A stretch of DNA of 64,000 nt from JACKAQ01 sp965227145. Its GTDB lineage: Bacteria > Calditrichota > Calditrichia > RBG-13-44-9 > J075. Below the pieces are notes generated by a model that saw only the letters and a program-made list of their open reading frames with translations, made no database searches and had not been told where the DNA came from. Position 1 is the first letter of the stretch. Each line of letters begins with the position of its first letter. Of the stretch, positions 33,749-43,451 are shown piece by piece. The DNA lies in assembly GCA_965227145.1 (NCBI GenBank), contig OZ245730.1, positions 4,836,001 through 4,900,000 on the forward strand, written 5' to 3'. A program made the translations under genes and the position numbers.

Positions 33749-35848
33749 CTATTTGGTGGTCATCTGGTACACGCGGTTCCAGTTGGGCGGCGGGGGATTT
33801 TTGGCAAATTCCTGCACGCGTTTGAGATACAGGCTGGATGGGCCGTCATCGGGCATGAGGCGCAGGCATTTGCGAAACGCGGATTCGGCATTTTCCCACT
33901 CGCGCTCTTCATAATACCGGATGCCGTGATGATACAGCGGCAAAATGCTTTCCAGCAAATTCGGCAGCTTATCCCCTTTTTTGGCAATCAATTCGTAAAC
34001 GTTGACAGGTTTGCTTTTGCCTTTTACAATCAGCCGGTCGAGCGGGCGCGTGATCATCATATCTTTCACAAAATGGTAGGTAGCCTCACTGATCATAATG
34101 CCGGTACCAAATGTTTTGTTCGCGCTTTCCAGCCGCGCAGCGAGGTTCACTTCATCGCCGATGACCGTGTAGTTGAATTTTTTGGGCGATCCCATATTGC
34201 CCACAATCATCGTTCCGGTGCTAACGCCGATGCGCGTGGCAACCGTCGGGCGTCCGGTGCGCAGCCATTCGTGGGATAATTCTTTCAATCTTTTTTGCAT
34301 TTCCAGCGCGGCAAGGCAGCCTTTTGTGGCATGATCCGGGTAGTGCAGCGGCGCACCAAATTCCGCCATAATTGCATCGCCGATGTATTTGTCAATTGTG
34401 CCATCTAATTTTAGCACGATTTCGGACATCTCGGTGAGGTAATCATTCAACAGCCGCACGAGTTCGCGGTGCCCGAGTGTTTCGGCGATGGTCGTAAAAT
34501 TGGCGATATCCGTAAACATCACGGTGATCACCCGTTCTTCCCCGCCGAGCACCAGTTTTTCCGGGTTACGCTCCAGCTCTTTCACCAATTTTGGCGAAAC
34601 GTAGTGACCGAATGCATCGGTTACCCGCCGGCGTTCCCGCTGTTCCACATAATAGCTGTAAACCGTTACACTACCGAAAGTTAGCGCAAGTGCAAATACC
34701 GGAAAAACCATTTCCATTACCACCTGCATTTTCACAAACAGCAGAAAAACAACGGCAATGTAAACCACCACTATCGCGCCGGCGGCAATAGCCGATTTGA
34801 TAGCCGAAAACCGCAAACTGAGCGCGGTAATCACGGCAATCAGCAGGATTACCAACAGCAGCGTCAGCAGTGGCGAAACATTTTGATAGTATTGTTGGGA
34901 AAGGATGGTGTTTACCGCATTTGCCAAAATTTCAGCACCGGGCGTTTCCGCGGATTGTCCGTCCGCGTTCAAAAACGGGGTGGGAAAATTATCGTGCAGT
35001 TCCGCAACTGTGGAACCAATGATCACAATTTTGTTGTTGAAAACGCCTTCAGGCAATAACGTTTCGTTGAAATAATTGAGGTCGTATTCTTCGCCCAAAT
35101 CCAGCCGTTCATCATCAATTACCGATGCGAACGAGTATTGCGGAAACGACGCACGCGGTCCGGCAAAGTTGATCAAAATGGTTGCGGCATCGTAAAATGG
35201 AATCATAAAATCGCCGAAAGCGAGACCTTTGGCGCTGATTTCCGGCGCCAAATCCTGGCTGTAATCGCGGTATTTGCGGATCAATTCCAGCGAAAAAGAA
35301 GTCAGCCAATTATCCTGATACCGCTGAACAACCGGATACCGGCGATAAATGCCGTCGGGATCTGTTTCCACAGAAACAAGACCGAGCCGGTCATTTGCGG
35401 CATTTTTGAGAATGTCGATGGGATCAACAAGATATGCGTAGGTATTTTGGCGGCTGTGTCGTTCCAGTTTGTGGGCTAATACAACGCGACCGGAAAGCTG
35501 CAACTGTTCCGCGAGCAGGGAATCACTTTTGGCATTTTGGGTATCCGGCCGATCCAGAATGACGTCGATGCCGATAACGCGGGCACCGGCTTTGGTGAGG
35601 TTTTCGATGGCGCGTGCGTAATACCAGCGCGGCCACGGCCAGCGATCCGGCAACGCATCAAACGATTCATCATCGATCGTAACCAGCACAACCGGGGATT
35701 CCGTTACCGGCTGTTTGCCGCGAAGCAAAAATCGCCAATCTAACGTGGTAAATTCCAACGATTCGAGCGCAGGTGTGGCCTTGCTAAAAAATAGCGAGAG
35801 CACAAATGCGGCAACGGCAATCAGGATAACGACGGTGCTTTTCTTCAT
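33749..35848 (-). CDS. CHASE2-domain class III adenylate cyclase
   Basis: 699 aa from the ATG at 35848 (MKKSTVVILIAVAAF). An N-terminal helix, a periplasmic CHASE2 sensor domain (about 25-320) and three membrane helices (about 330-405) precede the cyclase domain. The metal-binding residues are Asp447 (FTDIANF) and Asp491 (GDAIMAEFG), 44 residues apart as expected. The substrate Lys is present in DKYIGDA and the transition-state Asn/Arg in VNLAARL. Residues beyond about 620 look TPR-like. It should make cAMP in response to an envelope signal. It is encoded just downstream of FecR and outer-membrane-protein genes. Confidence 0.92.
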   Translation of the reverse strand: MKKSTVVILIAVAAFVLSLFFSKATPALESLEFTTLDWRFLLRGKQPVTESPVVLVTIDDESFDALPDRWPWPRWYYARAIENLTKAGARVIGIDVILDRPDTQNAKSDSLLAEQLQLSGRVVLAHKLERHSRQNTYAYLVDPIDILKNAANDRLGLVSVETDPDGIYRRYPVVQRYQDNWLTSFSLELIRKYRDYSQDLAPEISAKGLAFGDFMIPFYDAATILINFAGPRASFPQYSFASVIDDERLDLGEEYDLNYFNETLLPEGVFNNKIVIIGSTVAELHDNFPTPFLNADGQSAETPGAEILANAVNTILSQQYYQNVSPLLTLLLVILLIAVITALSLRFSAIKSAIAAGAIVVVYIAVVFLLFVKMQVVMEMVFPVFALALTFGSVTVYSYYVEQRERRRVTDAFGHYVSPKLVKELERNPEKLVLGGEERVITVMFTDIANFTTIAETLGHRELVRLLNDYLTEMSEIVLKLDGTIDKYIGDAIMAEFGAPLHYPDHATKGCLAALEMQKRLKELSHEWLRTGRPTVATRIGVSTGTMIVGNMGSPKKFNYTVIGDEVNLAARLESANKTFGTGIMISEATYHFVKDMMITRPLDRLIVKGKSKPVNVYELIAKKGDKLPNLLESILPLYHHGIRYYEEREWENAESAFRKCLRLMPDDGPSSLYLKRVQEFAKNPPPPNWNRVYQMTTK

Positions 35849-35925
35849 AGACCAAAGTGCTAAATAACAGTTGACAGAAAGCGGCCAAAGCAATGATTAA
35901 CAGATGCTTAGCCGCCGTATTTCAA

Positions 35926-38319
35926 TTACAGATTGATATCGTAACGTGCGGTCAGCAGATAATCGCGGAAATCGCGATCGCCGGAATAGCTGATCCAATC
36001 GCCATTGAGCGAGAGCCGGCCGAAATCGGGTAGCGAAAAAATAATCCGTGCGTTCAGGAATGAACGGTTGTAATCAAAATTATTGTTGATAAAACTGCCG
36101 CCCGTCGGATCTGTGGGGTCCAATGTTGAAATATCCGTATTCACCAATCCGTAACGACCGTTGAGCGCCAAAATCAAATCGCCCTGCGGATCAACAACCC
36201 CGTTGAACGTATATTCCAGCCCGCCGCCGAACGAGTTTAGCGAAAGCTCGCTGCTGTTCACATTTGCCGCGGTGTTTTCATTTTGCTGGAAATTGAATTC
36301 CAACCGGCTTTTCAGCGGGATAGCATAACGGGTTTGCAGCAAAAACGAGAACGTATTGGATAAATTATCCAACCCGGAAGCGGTTTCGTCCGTGCGGTTG
36401 TAATTGAGCACATTCAGGGTAAAATTGTGGCGCAAACCGGTAAACAAAAAGCCGTAGCTGGTGGAAAACTGGATGGTATTTGTGGAATTATCTTCCGCCA
36501 AAGCCAGCGAGCTGCTTGCATCTAAACCATTGTTTCGTTTGTAGTTACTGTAACCAAATGTCAGTGATGGAAAATTTTGCAACGGGAAGTACGACACGTT
36601 GAAAGACATCGTGCGATTGTCGGTTGTCGCCGGTTTCACATCGCCGAGATTGTTTTCGTAATCCTGATACCGCAGGTTCAGGAACAGCTGATTCTGGAAC
36701 AAGCGAATATTATCTGTAATGCTGATGCCTTTGGTATCGCGCAGCAAAAACGGCTGCCCGAGGCTGCGGAACTGGCTGTCCACCCGTTTGTAGGTTACGG
36801 CGAGATTGTTGTTTGCCACATTCAGTCGCACCGTTCCGTGATAGGCAAATGAGGGTAAAACCACCAGATTTTCGTTCACAGTGATAAATCCGGTTACAAA
36901 ATCATACAAACCTTTGTCGATATCGGTGCCGAGCGCCTGCAGCGTATCATATGAAATACTTTCGCCATCGAGAATATTCGGGTTGTAAGAACTGGCGTTG
37001 AAACTGCCTTCCACAATAAATTTGCGATTGGGCGTTGCCAGAAATACATCCAATCCGCCGGCAGCGGTTTCTTCCGGTTTGTTGCCGTATTTGATCGAGT
37101 TGGGATCATCTTTTCCTTTGGTGGTCGTTATCCCAAACTGGAAGCTTTTCCGGGTGCCGAAACTCAGGCGCATCCCCGTAACTTCACGCTCGAAAGTGCC
37201 GGGAACAATTGTCGTTACAGCAACGGAATCGCCTTCGATACCGCGAACGGTTTGCCCGGTAGTAAAATCGAAATTGATAAATTTCAAATACAGCTGCCCG
37301 TAAAATCCGCGAATAAAAATATTATTCAGCAAAAACTGGTTGAGTTGCGGATAAGTATCACCGGCGTTCAACCGCAAAAATCGCTCGTTCCAAAAGTTGG
37401 TTTGGGCAAATCCGCTGTAGCGATTTACCGGTTGCAAACGGCTGTCTTCCTGATTGGAGAGATAAATCCGTCCGCCAAATGTGTACTGCTCGGTACCGGC
37501 TTCGATGCGCAATCCGGTTTTGTTGTATTCGCGTTTTTGGGCGCCATCCACCAAATTCTCGTTTCTGGTTTCCGCGAAAAAATTACCGGTGACATCAAAA
37601 TTGCTGGTTTTTGGCGCGGGACCTTTGCGCGGCGTGGCGGAAAATTGCCACTCTTTCTGGGTCAGTAATCGACCGGAAAAGCCGTACAATTCCACCCGCA
37701 AGGTGTGCGAACCTGCCGGAATCCGGCGCGGTGCAAACGTAATGAAATCATCAAATTTCTGCAAAAACTCCGATCGCGACACATCGTAGCTATCGAGAAA
37801 AACCTTGGTGCGTTCGTGATCGATCTGGTTGCTCAGCCCAAAAAATGATGCGGTGAGCAAAAATTCATCTGCGTAAATAATTTCGCCCGGTTCCGGTGTG
37901 ATCACCACAATGCCGTCACCGGAATCGAAATCCTGATTCACGGCAATTTGCATCAACTCGCTTTCCGGGCCGTCTTCCGGATAAAACTGGAAAGCGCCAT
38001 CCGCATATTCCACGGAGAGAAAATATTCCACCATTTGCCCGGTTTGGCCGGATAAATCGACGCTGGCAAGATAGCGCAATCCTTCCGGCAACATCACCTG
38101 CGAATGGAAATTGTTCTCACCATAATTCCGGTAGTGGATGCGCACTTCGCGCAGCGGCAAGTAACCGGTTCTGCCAACCTCAATTTCGACCTGCAGCCGT
38201 AATTTTTCATCGAGATATGGCTGTCCGGTAAAATCAATTTGCACCCGCCCGCGTGCCAGCACTTGCAGCGAAAGCAGGCAAACCATAATCAAAAGCCATT
38301 TCCAGGTTAGTCGCTTCAT
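35926..38319 (-). CDS. Large outer-membrane beta-barrel candidate with N-terminal beta-sandwich domains
   Basis: 797 aa. The signal peptide is MKRLTWKWLL...LQVLARG. Residues about 25-250 look like two Ig-type beta-sandwich domains (LPLREVRIHYRNYGENNF; PAGSHTLRVELYGFSG). From about 265 to the end, alternating amphipathic strands with turn motifs suggest a barrel (FNVSYFPLQNFPSLTFGYSN, RLEFNFQQNE), ending in LLTARYDINL. I do not recognise a named family. Its start lies one base from the FecR gene end and its stop lies near the CHASE2 cyclase start, so the three are almost certainly cotranscribed. Confidence 0.78.
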   Translation of the reverse strand: MKRLTWKWLLIMVCLLSLQVLARGRVQIDFTGQPYLDEKLRLQVEIEVGRTGYLPLREVRIHYRNYGENNFHSQVMLPEGLRYLASVDLSGQTGQMVEYFLSVEYADGAFQFYPEDGPESELMQIAVNQDFDSGDGIVVITPEPGEIIYADEFLLTASFFGLSNQIDHERTKVFLDSYDVSRSEFLQKFDDFITFAPRRIPAGSHTLRVELYGFSGRLLTQKEWQFSATPRKGPAPKTSNFDVTGNFFAETRNENLVDGAQKREYNKTGLRIEAGTEQYTFGGRIYLSNQEDSRLQPVNRYSGFAQTNFWNERFLRLNAGDTYPQLNQFLLNNIFIRGFYGQLYLKFINFDFTTGQTVRGIEGDSVAVTTIVPGTFEREVTGMRLSFGTRKSFQFGITTTKGKDDPNSIKYGNKPEETAAGGLDVFLATPNRKFIVEGSFNASSYNPNILDGESISYDTLQALGTDIDKGLYDFVTGFITVNENLVVLPSFAYHGTVRLNVANNNLAVTYKRVDSQFRSLGQPFLLRDTKGISITDNIRLFQNQLFLNLRYQDYENNLGDVKPATTDNRTMSFNVSYFPLQNFPSLTFGYSNYKRNNGLDASSSLALAEDNSTNTIQFSTSYGFLFTGLRHNFTLNVLNYNRTDETASGLDNLSNTFSFLLQTRYAIPLKSRLEFNFQQNENTAANVNSSELSLNSFGGGLEYTFNGVVDPQGDLILALNGRYGLVNTDISTLDPTDPTGGSFINNNFDYNRSFLNARIIFSLPDFGRLSLNGDWISYSGDRDFRDYLLTARYDINL

Positions 38320-38320
38320 A

Positions 38321-39025
38321 TCATTCCTGACCTTCTATTTGCATTCTCATCACTCTTTTTTGCCCACTTTCATCGGTAAATTCAAATTCCAGCTGACGGA
38401 TCGCGCCGGCGCCACCGCTGAGGTCCGGGGGAATATCGCCGGTCCGCGTCAAACGCACTTCCGGCATGCTGGATCGCGATAAAACGACTGCCGTTTGTCC
38501 CTTCCGAACCAGCACTTTGCCGGCCTGATTGCTCACTTCAACCGTTCCGTCTGTGGTGATGTAGCGAGTTTCGCCGGATTGGAGGCGCTGCAAAACCCAA
38601 AATTGCGTGCCCTTTACAGATGCCACAGATGTTGGCGTTGTCACCGTAAAATTTTTGGGCTGCTCGAACAAGCTGAAGAAAAACGACCCGACTTCAGAAA
38701 AAATATTTTTTGCGATTGAACCGCCGTCGCGCTTCCCTTCGATGGTGCACACCGAGTTTTCGCGAATGCGCATCAGGCTTTTATCATCCAGAAATTTGAT
38801 GGCGCAGAATGCATCTGCACTGGTTTCCAGCTTGTCGCCATCCTGCAAAATTTGTCCTTTTTTGGCAGCGGCACTTTTGAAGCTGCTTTTCGGGGTAATG
38901 CGCACTTCGCCTTTCATTTTCACGATGACGGCTATTTTTTCCGCCGCGAACAGCGGAAACAGCCCAATGAGCAGCCAAATGCCCAGCAAACCCAGCGAAC
39001 GTTGATAAATTGATTGTTTTCTCAT
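38321..39025 (-). CDS. Secreted FecR-domain protein
   Basis: 234 aa with a signal peptide (SLGLLGIWLLIGLFPLFAAE) and then a FecR domain (about 30-180). Typical segments are AVIVKMKGEVRITP, GQILQDGDKLETSADAFCAIKFLDD and TPTSVASVKGTQFWV. The tail is short (QLEFEFTDESGQKRVMRMQI). Unlike the classical FecR anti-sigma regulator there is no cytoplasmic region. Exported FecR domains of this kind are often found with CHASE2 cyclases. It may bind a ligand or the wall and relay status to the cyclase; this is inference. Confidence 0.88.
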   Translation of the reverse strand: MRKQSIYQRSLGLLGIWLLIGLFPLFAAEKIAVIVKMKGEVRITPKSSFKSAAAKKGQILQDGDKLETSADAFCAIKFLDDKSLMRIRENSVCTIEGKRDGGSIAKNIFSEVGSFFFSLFEQPKNFTVTTPTSVASVKGTQFWVLQRLQSGETRYITTDGTVEVSNQAGKVLVRKGQTAVVLSRSSMPEVRLTRTGDIPPDLSGGAGAIRQLEFEFTDESGQKRVMRMQIEGQE

Positions 39026-39091
39026 TTGTTTGTCTCACTCAATCCGTAATGTTATCCGCAGTACTGCGAAGACGTTGGTTTTCAATAATTT

Positions 39092-40270
39092 TTAGTACAC
39101 TTCCACTTTTTTCAATTTTAATTTGCCCGATTGGAATTGGGAAATCAGCAGCAGCAGTTGGTTGATTTCGACGGCGCTGCCATCCATTGTAATGGTACCA
39201 TTTGGTTCAAATCCGTTTTCCAGCAGCGATTGCAACGCGCCTTCGTAATCCGGTCCCAAAATCTGGCGTAAAAATGTGACAATCTGCGGGGAATAATTGA
39301 TGCCCTGCACATCATCCGCTACTTTAAACCGGAAAATATCGCTTTTCAGCACGATGTTGTTCGTCGCAGTGGGAATCACCGATTCCACCTGCCAATAATA
39401 GGTTTTGCCATTTTCCAGCAACCGCACGGGACCCACAACCTGCCCGGAATTCAACACCGGATTTGTGTCTGTGGGATATTGGATAAAACTGTTTTGATAA
39501 TTTTGAATATGTAAAATCGGTTGGTGGCTGAGCACATCCTGAATATTCAAATCTTCCGGCTGCTTTTCGTACACATAAAAGTTGAAGGTAACACTGCCGG
39601 GAACCGCATCTGCATACCATTGGAAATACGGAAAAATCGTGTTGATTTCTTCGATAATATTTTCGGAAACTGAGCGTCCCGGGAATTGCTGCTCGATGGA
39701 TGTCGGGTTGCTGATAAACAACGTGTTATCATCGCTATCGGAATCCTCAATCCTGCGATTACCCTCATCGACGAGAATTGCGCTCATTTGAAACACATAA
39801 GTTCCCGCAGGTAAAAATCCGGTGTTTAAAATTGCATTTTCGAGATTTTCAACAGCGTCGTAATCGATGTCATTATCATCGATAGTCAGTTCCACTGTTT
39901 GTGGGTTTCCCTGTGAATCAAACAATGGAATGCCCATACTCAAGGTCTGGCTGTTAGCGACAATAAACGCATTTACCGGCAGTTCGAATGCATTGGATTC
40001 GCTGCGAATAATTTGGGTGCCGTTAACCAACACTTGCAATTCCAACTTAATTCTTACCGCATTTTCCAAAAAAGACTGGACTTCCAGATTAAAAAACGGC
40101 GGAATTTCGCCGGTGTTGGTTAAATCCAGTTCACCTATCGGAAAAACAAGTGCGTTCCCGTAAAACAATTCGAGATCCACTCGAATTTCCTCCGGCGTCT
40201 GCGCCCGCAAGCTGCCGGAGATGCCGAACAGCATGCAAAAAATCACTAAAAGTGAATACAATTGCTTCAT
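39092..40270 (-). CDS. Exported beta-rich protein, first gene of the FecR-CHASE2 cluster
   Basis: 392 aa with a signal peptide ending in LRAQ. The mature protein is beta-rich: an N-terminal domain with LYFNG-like hydrophobic strands (LELFYGNALVFPIGELDL), then an Ig/fibronectin-like segment with GKTYYWQVESVI. That motif is typical of extracellular domains with VWxV-type strands. A helical C-terminal 60 residues ends KLKLKKVEVY. Family not recognised. It lies 66 bases upstream of the FecR gene on the same strand and probably opens the operon. Confidence 0.72.
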   Translation of the reverse strand: MKQLYSLLVIFCMLFGISGSLRAQTPEEIRVDLELFYGNALVFPIGELDLTNTGEIPPFFNLEVQSFLENAVRIKLELQVLVNGTQIIRSESNAFELPVNAFIVANSQTLSMGIPLFDSQGNPQTVELTIDDNDIDYDAVENLENAILNTGFLPAGTYVFQMSAILVDEGNRRIEDSDSDDNTLFISNPTSIEQQFPGRSVSENIIEEINTIFPYFQWYADAVPGSVTFNFYVYEKQPEDLNIQDVLSHQPILHIQNYQNSFIQYPTDTNPVLNSGQVVGPVRLLENGKTYYWQVESVIPTATNNIVLKSDIFRFKVADDVQGINYSPQIVTFLRQILGPDYEGALQSLLENGFEPNGTITMDGSAVEINQLLLLISQFQSGKLKLKKVEVY

Positions 40271-40306
40271 TTTGATTCCTTTAAAAAATGTCGGATTTCG
40301 AATGCC

Positions 40307-40825
40307 TTAATTGGCTTCCACAGGTTGGAGCGCCACAATCACATCCCCCACGGAAACCAGGTCATTTTCCTGATGCAAAACCGCGCTGACTTTTCCGTCT
40401 CTCGGCGATTTAACATCATTTTCCATTTTCATTGCTTCCACGATAAAAAGTGTCTGGTTTTGCCGCACTTCATCGCCGGTTTTCACCAGCATTTTGAGAA
40501 TTTTGCCGGGCATCGGTGCGGAAATTTCGTTTGCTGTTGCGCCGTCTGCGCTGTCTCCGGCGGCAAATCCCGGGCGGTTTGTTTCGCCGCGTTCAAAAAT
40601 ATAGGTGTTGCCGTCGATTGCGATATACACGCTGTCTTTGTCGCTGGCGAAATGCGCCGTTTGGCGTCGCCCGTTCCGGATAATAGAGAAGGTATTCGCG
40701 TCGATTTTCTCAAATTGCAAATCCAGAGTTGCATCTTTCACTACTGCCGAAACCTGCCCGTTCGTTTGCTCAATAATTTTTACGGGAAAATTTTCGCCGT
40801 TAAAACGAAACTGTTTTTGTTGCAT
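40307..40825 (-). CDS. Biotin carrier subunit (BT plus biotinyl domain) of an acyl-CoA carboxylase
   Basis: 172 aa from the ATG at 40825, supported by GGTGG 4 bases upstream. The first 95 residues resemble the BT domain found between biotin carboxylase and carrier parts in propionyl- or methylcrotonyl-CoA carboxylase alpha subunits. The C-terminal 75 residues are the biotinyl domain, with Lys133 in EAMKMEN. Together with the next gene upstream it makes a full alpha subunit in two pieces. No carboxyltransferase beta gene is in the window. The substrate (acetyl, propionyl or other acyl-CoA) is undetermined. Confidence 0.88.
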   Translation of the reverse strand: MQQKQFRFNGENFPVKIIEQTNGQVSAVVKDATLDLQFEKIDANTFSIIRNGRRQTAHFASDKDSVYIAIDGNTYIFERGETNRPGFAAGDSADGATANEISAPMPGKILKMLVKTGDEVRQNQTLFIVEAMKMENDVKSPRDGKVSAVLHQENDLVSVGDVIVALQPVEAN

Positions 40826-41026
40826 AGAACCACCTGTCTGGAAAAGCACGATGCGAGGGATAAGCTATGATTTGTGTCACTTTTCGCGTGTGATCTACAT
40901 AGCGATTTTGCAATCCTGTTTTTTAAAGGGTGCAAAAAAGCGTATCCCAAATCGTGTTTTTTCTTAATTTATACACTATCGGATATTTTTATTAAAATTT
41001 AATTCATTTTGGAGAAAAATTATTCA

Positions 41027-42535
41027 TTAACGAAACAGCGACCAGTCACCCAGCGAACGCCACGGAGAAGCCGTCCGGGAAGCGCCGAATCCATTCGCAA
41101 CATCCTGCTTTTTGGGCTGATCCGCCAATGCCGCAACCGTCGCAGCGAGCAGAACAGCATCGTCATCAACAGCATTTTTCCATTGGGGCAGATGCTTCGC
41201 GATGAAACCGGTATCCACATCGCCGGAAACAAATGCGAGATGCGCCAGCACCGCTTTCATAAACGGGATGCCGGTTTTCACACCCAAAACGACGTAATCG
41301 GACAGCGCAGTTTGCATTTTTGCGATGGCGAGCGTGCGGTTTTCCGCATGAACAATGAGTTTGGAGAGGATGGGATCGTAAAAATGGGAGACGTCCACAC
41401 CGCCGTAAACCCCGGAATCCACCCGGATGCCCGGACCGGCGGGTTCTTTCAGAAACAGCAATTTACCTATGGACGGAAAAAAATTATTCTCCGGATCTTC
41501 CGCGTAAATCCGGCACTCGATGGCGTGTCCGGTTTGGCGCAAATCGTTCTGTGAAAACGGCAGTTTTTCGCCGACGGCAACGCAAATTTGCTGCTTCACC
41601 AAATCGACACCGGTCACCATTTCCGTGACCGGATGCTCCACCTGAATGCGCGCATTCACTTCCAGAAAATAAAAATTTCGGTTTTCGTCGAGCAAAAACT
41701 CGACTGTTCCGGCGTTGGTGTAATTCACGGCTGTCATCACGCGGCAGGCGGTTTCGCCCATTTTTTGGCGGAGCTTTTCGTCCAGCGCGGGCGATGGCGT
41801 TTCTTCGATAATTTTTTGATGCCGCCGCTGAATGGAACATTCCCGTTCGAACAGATGCACCACATTTCCGTGCGTATCCGCCAGCACCTGAAATTCCACG
41901 TGACGCGGTTTTTCGATAAATTTTTCCATATAAACCGTATCGTTGCCGAAAGCGGATTTTGCCTCGCGGCGGCTCGATTCGATAGCGTCGGGCAGCGAAT
42001 CCGCATCGTGCACAACCCGCATGCCTTTTCCACCGCCACCGGCGGATGCTTTTATCATCACCGGAAAACCGATAGCGTCCGCTTTTTCGCGAATCCAATC
42101 GATGGATTCCCCCTCGATTTCCACACCCGGCGTTACCGGGATTTTTGCGGCAATCATGGTTTTGCGGGCAGTCAGTTTGTCGCCGACGGCTTCCATCGCT
42201 TCCGCGGATGGTCCGATAAATATTAATCCGGCATCGCGGCAGGCGCGGGCAAAAGTGGCGTTTTCCGATAGAAATCCGTAGCCCGGATGCACCGCATCGC
42301 AGCCGGTAGATTTGGCAGTTTCAACGATTTTTTCTATGTTCAGATAGCTTTCCAGCGCGGGTGGCGGACCGATCAGCACGGATTCATCCGCTGTGATCAC
42401 GTGTTTGGCTTTGGCATCTGCATCCGAATAAACGGCAACCGTGGTGATACCCATTTCCCTGCAGGCGTTCATCACCCGAACGGCTATTTCGCCGCGATTG
42501 GCGACCAGAATTTTATTGATGGATTTCGTTTTCAT
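41027..42535 (-). CDS. accC: Biotin carboxylase subunit of an acyl-CoA carboxylase
   Basis: 502 aa. An N-terminal biotin carboxylase fold (KILVANRGEIAVRV) is followed by ATP-grasp motifs (SAGGGGKGM), the bicarbonate/biotin segment ERECSIQRRHQKIIEE and EVNARIQVEHPVTEMVTG with catalytic residues. The last 55 residues run past the usual AccC end (DVDTGFIAKHL) and finish SPWRSLGDWSLF, the segment that leads into the BT domain in single-chain alpha subunits. The protein is therefore one half of a split alpha subunit; the other half is at 40307-40825, about 200 bases downstream. The gene name is by similarity of reaction; it may serve propionyl-CoA rather than acetyl-CoA. Confidence 0.92.
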   Translation of the reverse strand: MKTKSINKILVANRGEIAVRVMNACREMGITTVAVYSDADAKAKHVITADESVLIGPPPALESYLNIEKIVETAKSTGCDAVHPGYGFLSENATFARACRDAGLIFIGPSAEAMEAVGDKLTARKTMIAAKIPVTPGVEIEGESIDWIREKADAIGFPVMIKASAGGGGKGMRVVHDADSLPDAIESSRREAKSAFGNDTVYMEKFIEKPRHVEFQVLADTHGNVVHLFERECSIQRRHQKIIEETPSPALDEKLRQKMGETACRVMTAVNYTNAGTVEFLLDENRNFYFLEVNARIQVEHPVTEMVTGVDLVKQQICVAVGEKLPFSQNDLRQTGHAIECRIYAEDPENNFFPSIGKLLFLKEPAGPGIRVDSGVYGGVDVSHFYDPILSKLIVHAENRTLAIAKMQTALSDYVVLGVKTGIPFMKAVLAHLAFVSGDVDTGFIAKHLPQWKNAVDDDAVLLAATVAALADQPKKQDVANGFGASRTASPWRSLGDWSLFR

Positions 42536-42644
42536 AAATTATCCCAAACCTGATATTGTAAAAAAATGCGGTACGGTTGTCCGTTTTTTGCAAAACCAAA
42601 CCCGTCAATCTGGACAAATTGACATTGATTTCATAACTGATATT

Positions 42645-43430
42645 CTACTTCCCGACTTCGATCGGAGTGTTTTCCGGACGCTTTTTGTAATCACCGCGGG
42701 CAAGTGATTTTTCCAACCAAATATACAAAATCATGAACAGGTAACGGCTGCCCATTTCCTTTATTTTCAATTTGGAAACGCCGTGAGCGCGATTTTTCCA
42801 GCTAATCGGCACGATGCTATAATTGTAACCGCGCACGATTGCTTTCAGCGGCAGCTCCACAGTGATATTAAAATGATACGACAAAATCGGGCGAATGCCG
42901 TCAATCGTTTCCCGGCGATAGGCTTTGAACGCGTTGGTGGTATCGTTAAAACGGATGCCGAACAGCACTTCGATAAACCAGTTCGCCAACCGGTTGAGCA
43001 CCATTTTGTGGCGCGGATAATCGATCACTTTGCCGCCTTTGATGAACCGCGAGCCAAACACGCAATCGTAGCCTTTTTGCAACTCGCGATAATATTGCAC
43101 GATGTCTTCCGGAGCATCGGAGCCGTCCGCCATCACGATGGCAACGGCGTCGCCGCTGTAATTTTCCAGCCCTTTTTTGATCGCCAAACCGATGCCGTTG
43201 GGCGGCGAGTTGTTGACATACCGGCAGGTCGGAAATTCCCGCGAGAGCAGTTGCAACACGGCTTCGGTGCCATCTTTGCTGTTATCGTTCACCACCAAAA
43301 TTTCATGCGGAATTTGCTCCGCGTTCAATTGCGAAACGATGTCTTTCACCGTCTCACGGATGGAGCCTTCTTCGTTATATGCGGGAATTACGAGCGAAAC
43401 TTTCAAATTTAAACTATTGTTATTGTTCAA
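42645..43430 (-). CDS. GT2 glycosyltransferase (dolichyl/polyprenyl-phosphate sugar synthase-like)
   Basis: 261 aa. GT-A fold: VIPAYNEEGSIRETV, NDNSKDGTEAVLQ, MADGSDAP in place of the usual DxD, and FGSRFIKGG. The later FNDTTNAFKAYRRETI and HFNITVELPLKA resemble DPM1-like enzymes. It ends with a basic, amphipathic tail without clear membrane spans. It probably charges a lipid carrier with a sugar. No ATG lies in a good position: the frame opens with TTG at 43430 without a clear ribosome binding site, so the exact start is uncertain. It lies 21 bases after the DUF4160 gene. Confidence 0.85.
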   Translation of the reverse strand: MNNNNSLNLKVSLVIPAYNEEGSIRETVKDIVSQLNAEQIPHEILVVNDNSKDGTEAVLQLLSREFPTCRYVNNSPPNGIGLAIKKGLENYSGDAVAIVMADGSDAPEDIVQYYRELQKGYDCVFGSRFIKGGKVIDYPRHKMVLNRLANWFIEVLFGIRFNDTTNAFKAYRRETIDGIRPILSYHFNITVELPLKAIVRGYNYSIVPISWKNRAHGVSKLKIKEMGSRYLFMILYIWLEKSLARGDYKKRPENTPIEVGK

Positions 43431-43451
43431 CTTAAAATTGATTTAAAAACA

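Noticed and set aside
33725..33751. TAGCCGA/TCGGCTA inverted repeat at the end of the CHASE2 cyclase gene as a terminator
   Set aside because: The stem is short, the loop is 13 bases and no T-run follows; the downstream LytM gene is only 80 bases away and is probably cotranscribed.
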